Assembly: GCA_903924205.1 (NCBI GenBank)
Contig: CAIYAP010000007.1
Location: 62,001 to 126,000 of the forward strand
From: an uncultured Actinomycetes bacterium
Lineage (GTDB): Bacteria > Actinomycetota > Acidimicrobiia > Acidimicrobiales > RAAP-2
Direction: 5' to 3'
DNA: 64,000 nucleotides
Shown: one piece after another, positions 62,180 to 64,000 of the stretch
Layout: each line of letters begins with the position of its first letter
Position numbering within the stretch: the stretch's first letter is position 1
Position numbers and translations under genes: made by a program
The notes under the pieces: model-generated
What the model was told of the DNA's origin: nothing
The model's database searches: none
What the model saw: the letters and a program-made list of their open reading frames with translations, nothing else

Positions 62180-64000
62180 GAGCGTTAGCCTCACGTATCG
62201 CGCGGTCCCGCAGAATTTGCTGCACGGATACACCATCCACGGGCTCAACTTTTCGCCAGCGACGATCTGACCCCAAAGCCCACGCACTGGTGTCGTCAGC
62301 GAGCGAGAGAGCCAAGGCACTGGTGACCGACTCGCGAAGAGCGATGTCTTGCAACGGAACGAGCACCTCAATACGGCGATCCAAATTTCGCTCCATCAAA
62401 TCCGCTGAACCAATAAAGAGCTCATAATCCGTCGCTTGCGGGTGTCCGAAGGAGTAGATACGAGAATGCTCAAGGAATTCACCCACGATTGATCGAACCG
62501 TAATGTTTTCCGACAACCCTTCGACACCTGGGCGGAGGCAACACAAAGTGCGCACCACCAATCGAACGGGCGTACCCGCCTGAGATGCCTGGTACAGCGC
62601 ATCAATAATGGTGGGGTCGGTAAGGCCGTTCACCTTCATCTCGATGAGGCCTTCTGGCCCTCGAGCAGCCTGTCGCGAGATGCGTTCCAATATTCCTTGT
62701 CGGACCGACACGGGCGACACCAAAATGCGCGAATAGTGAGCGTGTTTAGAAAAACCCGTCAGGAAGTTAAACAGGTCGGCCACATCGCGCGTGATGTCCT
62801 CATCGCATGTGAGAAGCCCGAAATCTTCGTAAATCCGCGCGGTCTTCGAGTTGTAGTTTCCCGTACCGATGTGGACATAGCGGCGGATCTGATCGCCCTC
62901 TCGTCGAAGCACCAGCGCGGTCTTAGAGTGGGTCTTGAAACCCATAACGCCGTAGACGACGTGCACGCCGGACTCTTCCAACGCCTTGGCCCATTCGATA
63001 TTGGCCGCTTCATCGAAGCGAGCTTTCAACTCGACGAGCGCCGCAACTTGCTTACCCGCCTCGGCTGCGGCGATGAGACTCTTCACAATCGGTGAATCAC
63101 CAGAGGTGCGATACAGGGTTTGCTTTATGCCCACCACTTGGGGATCGGCGGCGGCTTGTTGAATGAACATCTCCACTGAGTCAGAGAACGATTCGTACGG
63201 GTGATGCAGGAGAACATCTCCTTCGCGAATAACCCCAAAAATGTCTCTGATTCCCTCATCTCCCGCCAACCGAGGTGGCGTGAGGGGCGACCAGCCTGCC
63301 GACTTCAAATCCGGACGATCGAGTGAATAGAGCTGCCACAAGTCTCCGAGGCCGAGCGGTGCATTTAACGAATACACCCGCGACGTCTCCAAATCGAGTT
63401 GGCCGAGGAGGAGGGACAAGAAGTCAGGGTCCATCGTGGACTCGATTTCGACGCGCAGGGCGCGACCGAAGCGTCGGCGGCGCAACTCGACCTCGAGGGC
63501 CACCAGGAGGTCGTCTGCTTCATCCTCCTCGACGGATAAGTCAGCGTTACGCGTTACGCGGAAAATGTCAGTTCGCCCCACATCCATTCCCGGAAAGAGG
63601 CTCCCGACGTGGGCCGAAATGACTTCTTCGAGTCGCACGAACGTCGTTCCACCCGCAATAGCGACAAAGCGTGGCAGCGTGGACGGTACCTTGACTCGAG
63701 CTTGGCGCTCATCACCGTTATCGGAGTCACGTACCGTCGTAGCCAGATTCAACGACAAATTTGAAATCATGGGGAAAGGGTGCCCCGGGTCAACGGATAG
63801 CGGTGTCAACACCGGATAGATCAGTTCATCAAAGTAATTCGACACCCAGTGACGCTGTTCATCCGTCAACGTGTCGTAGGCGACCAGGTTCACTCCATTT
63901 TCGGCCAACTCCGGCACGAGTTCATCGAGGAATATCCGATCCAAACGTTCGCTGAGCTGGGACACGCGATCTCTAATGGCTCGAAGTTGATCCTTGGGAC
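62169..64000 (-). CDS. ppk1: Polyphosphate kinase 1 (N-terminus cut by the window edge)
   Basis: 'GMDVGRTDIFRVTRNADLSVEEDEADDLL', 'HHPYESFSDSVEMFIQQAAADPQVVGIKQTLYRTSGDSPIV', catalytic 'GFKTHSKTALVLRREG'; frame open to 64000. Confidence 0.95.
   Translation of the reverse strand, partial: PKDQLRAIRDRVSQLSERLDRIFLDELVPELAENGVNLVAYDTLTDEQRHWVSNYFDELIYPVLTPLSVDPGHPFPMISNLSLNLATTVRDSDNGDERQARVKVPSTLPRFVAIAGGTTFVRLEEVISAHVGSLFPGMDVGRTDIFRVTRNADLSVEEDEADDLLVALEVELRRRRFGRALRVEIESTMDPDFLSLLLGQLDLETSRVYSLNAPLGLGDLWQLYSLDRPDLKSAGWSPLTPPRLAGDEGIRDIFGVIREGDVLLHHPYESFSDSVEMFIQQAAADPQVVGIKQTLYRTSGDSPIVKSLIAAAEAGKQVAALVELKARFDEAANIEWAKALEESGVHVVYGVMGFKTHSKTALVLRREGDQIRRYVHIGTGNYNSKTARIYEDFGLLTCDEDITRDVADLFNFLTGFSKHAHYSRILVSPVSVRQGILERISRQAARGPEGLIEMKVNGLTDPTIIDALYQASQAGTPVRLVVRTLCCLRPGVEGLSENITVRSIVGEFLEHSRIYSFGHPQATDYELFIGSADLMERNLDRRIEVLVPLQDIALRESVTSALALSLADDTSAWALGSDRRWRKVEPVDGVSVQQILRDRAIREANALTH

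Overview
The window looks like one contiguous, very gene-dense chromosomal segment of an actinobacterium. Acidimicrobiia-like is my inference, from moderate GC, gene order, an ANTAR regulator, a mycothiol-synthase-like GNAT and an AftD-like arabinosyltransferase. I see about 60 protein genes and two tRNA-Leu genes. There are no rRNAs, CRISPR arrays, transposases, integrases or phage genes; the XerD-like recombinase sits in its usual housekeeping context. From left to right: an HD-domain protein and a GT2; plsC-cmk-aroA-rluB-scpB-scpA; trpS; M50 protease; xerD-NUDIX-pyrG-recN-nadK; tRNA-Leu(GAG); a family 5 solute-binding protein; secG-tpiA-pgk-gap-yvcK-rapZ-uvrC-uvrA-uvrB-coaE; a ~14.5 kb accessory block (27.2-41.7 kb) with a 1409-aa AftD-like protein, methyltransferase, GT4, flippase, UGM-like flavoprotein, GT39-like protein and a Dpp/Opp-type ABC transporter lacking its binding protein; rpsA-polA-pdtaR-like; menC; tRNA-Leu(CAA)-fabD-fabG-acpP-fabF; a trp cluster with embedded ygfZ-like and groES-like genes; mshD-like GNAT; VIT family; MaoC; menG, menF; polyprenol-phosphate mannosyltransferase; a UPF0104-like membrane protein; and ppk1 (truncated by the window edge). 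The best 'second look' items are the cell-surface glycan block inserted between coaE and rpsA, the absence of whiA from its usual slot, the separation of the SBP from its probable transporter, stop-codon sharing between convergent genes, and the groES-like/ygfZ-like genes in the trp cluster. I found no clearly new defence or mobile system.
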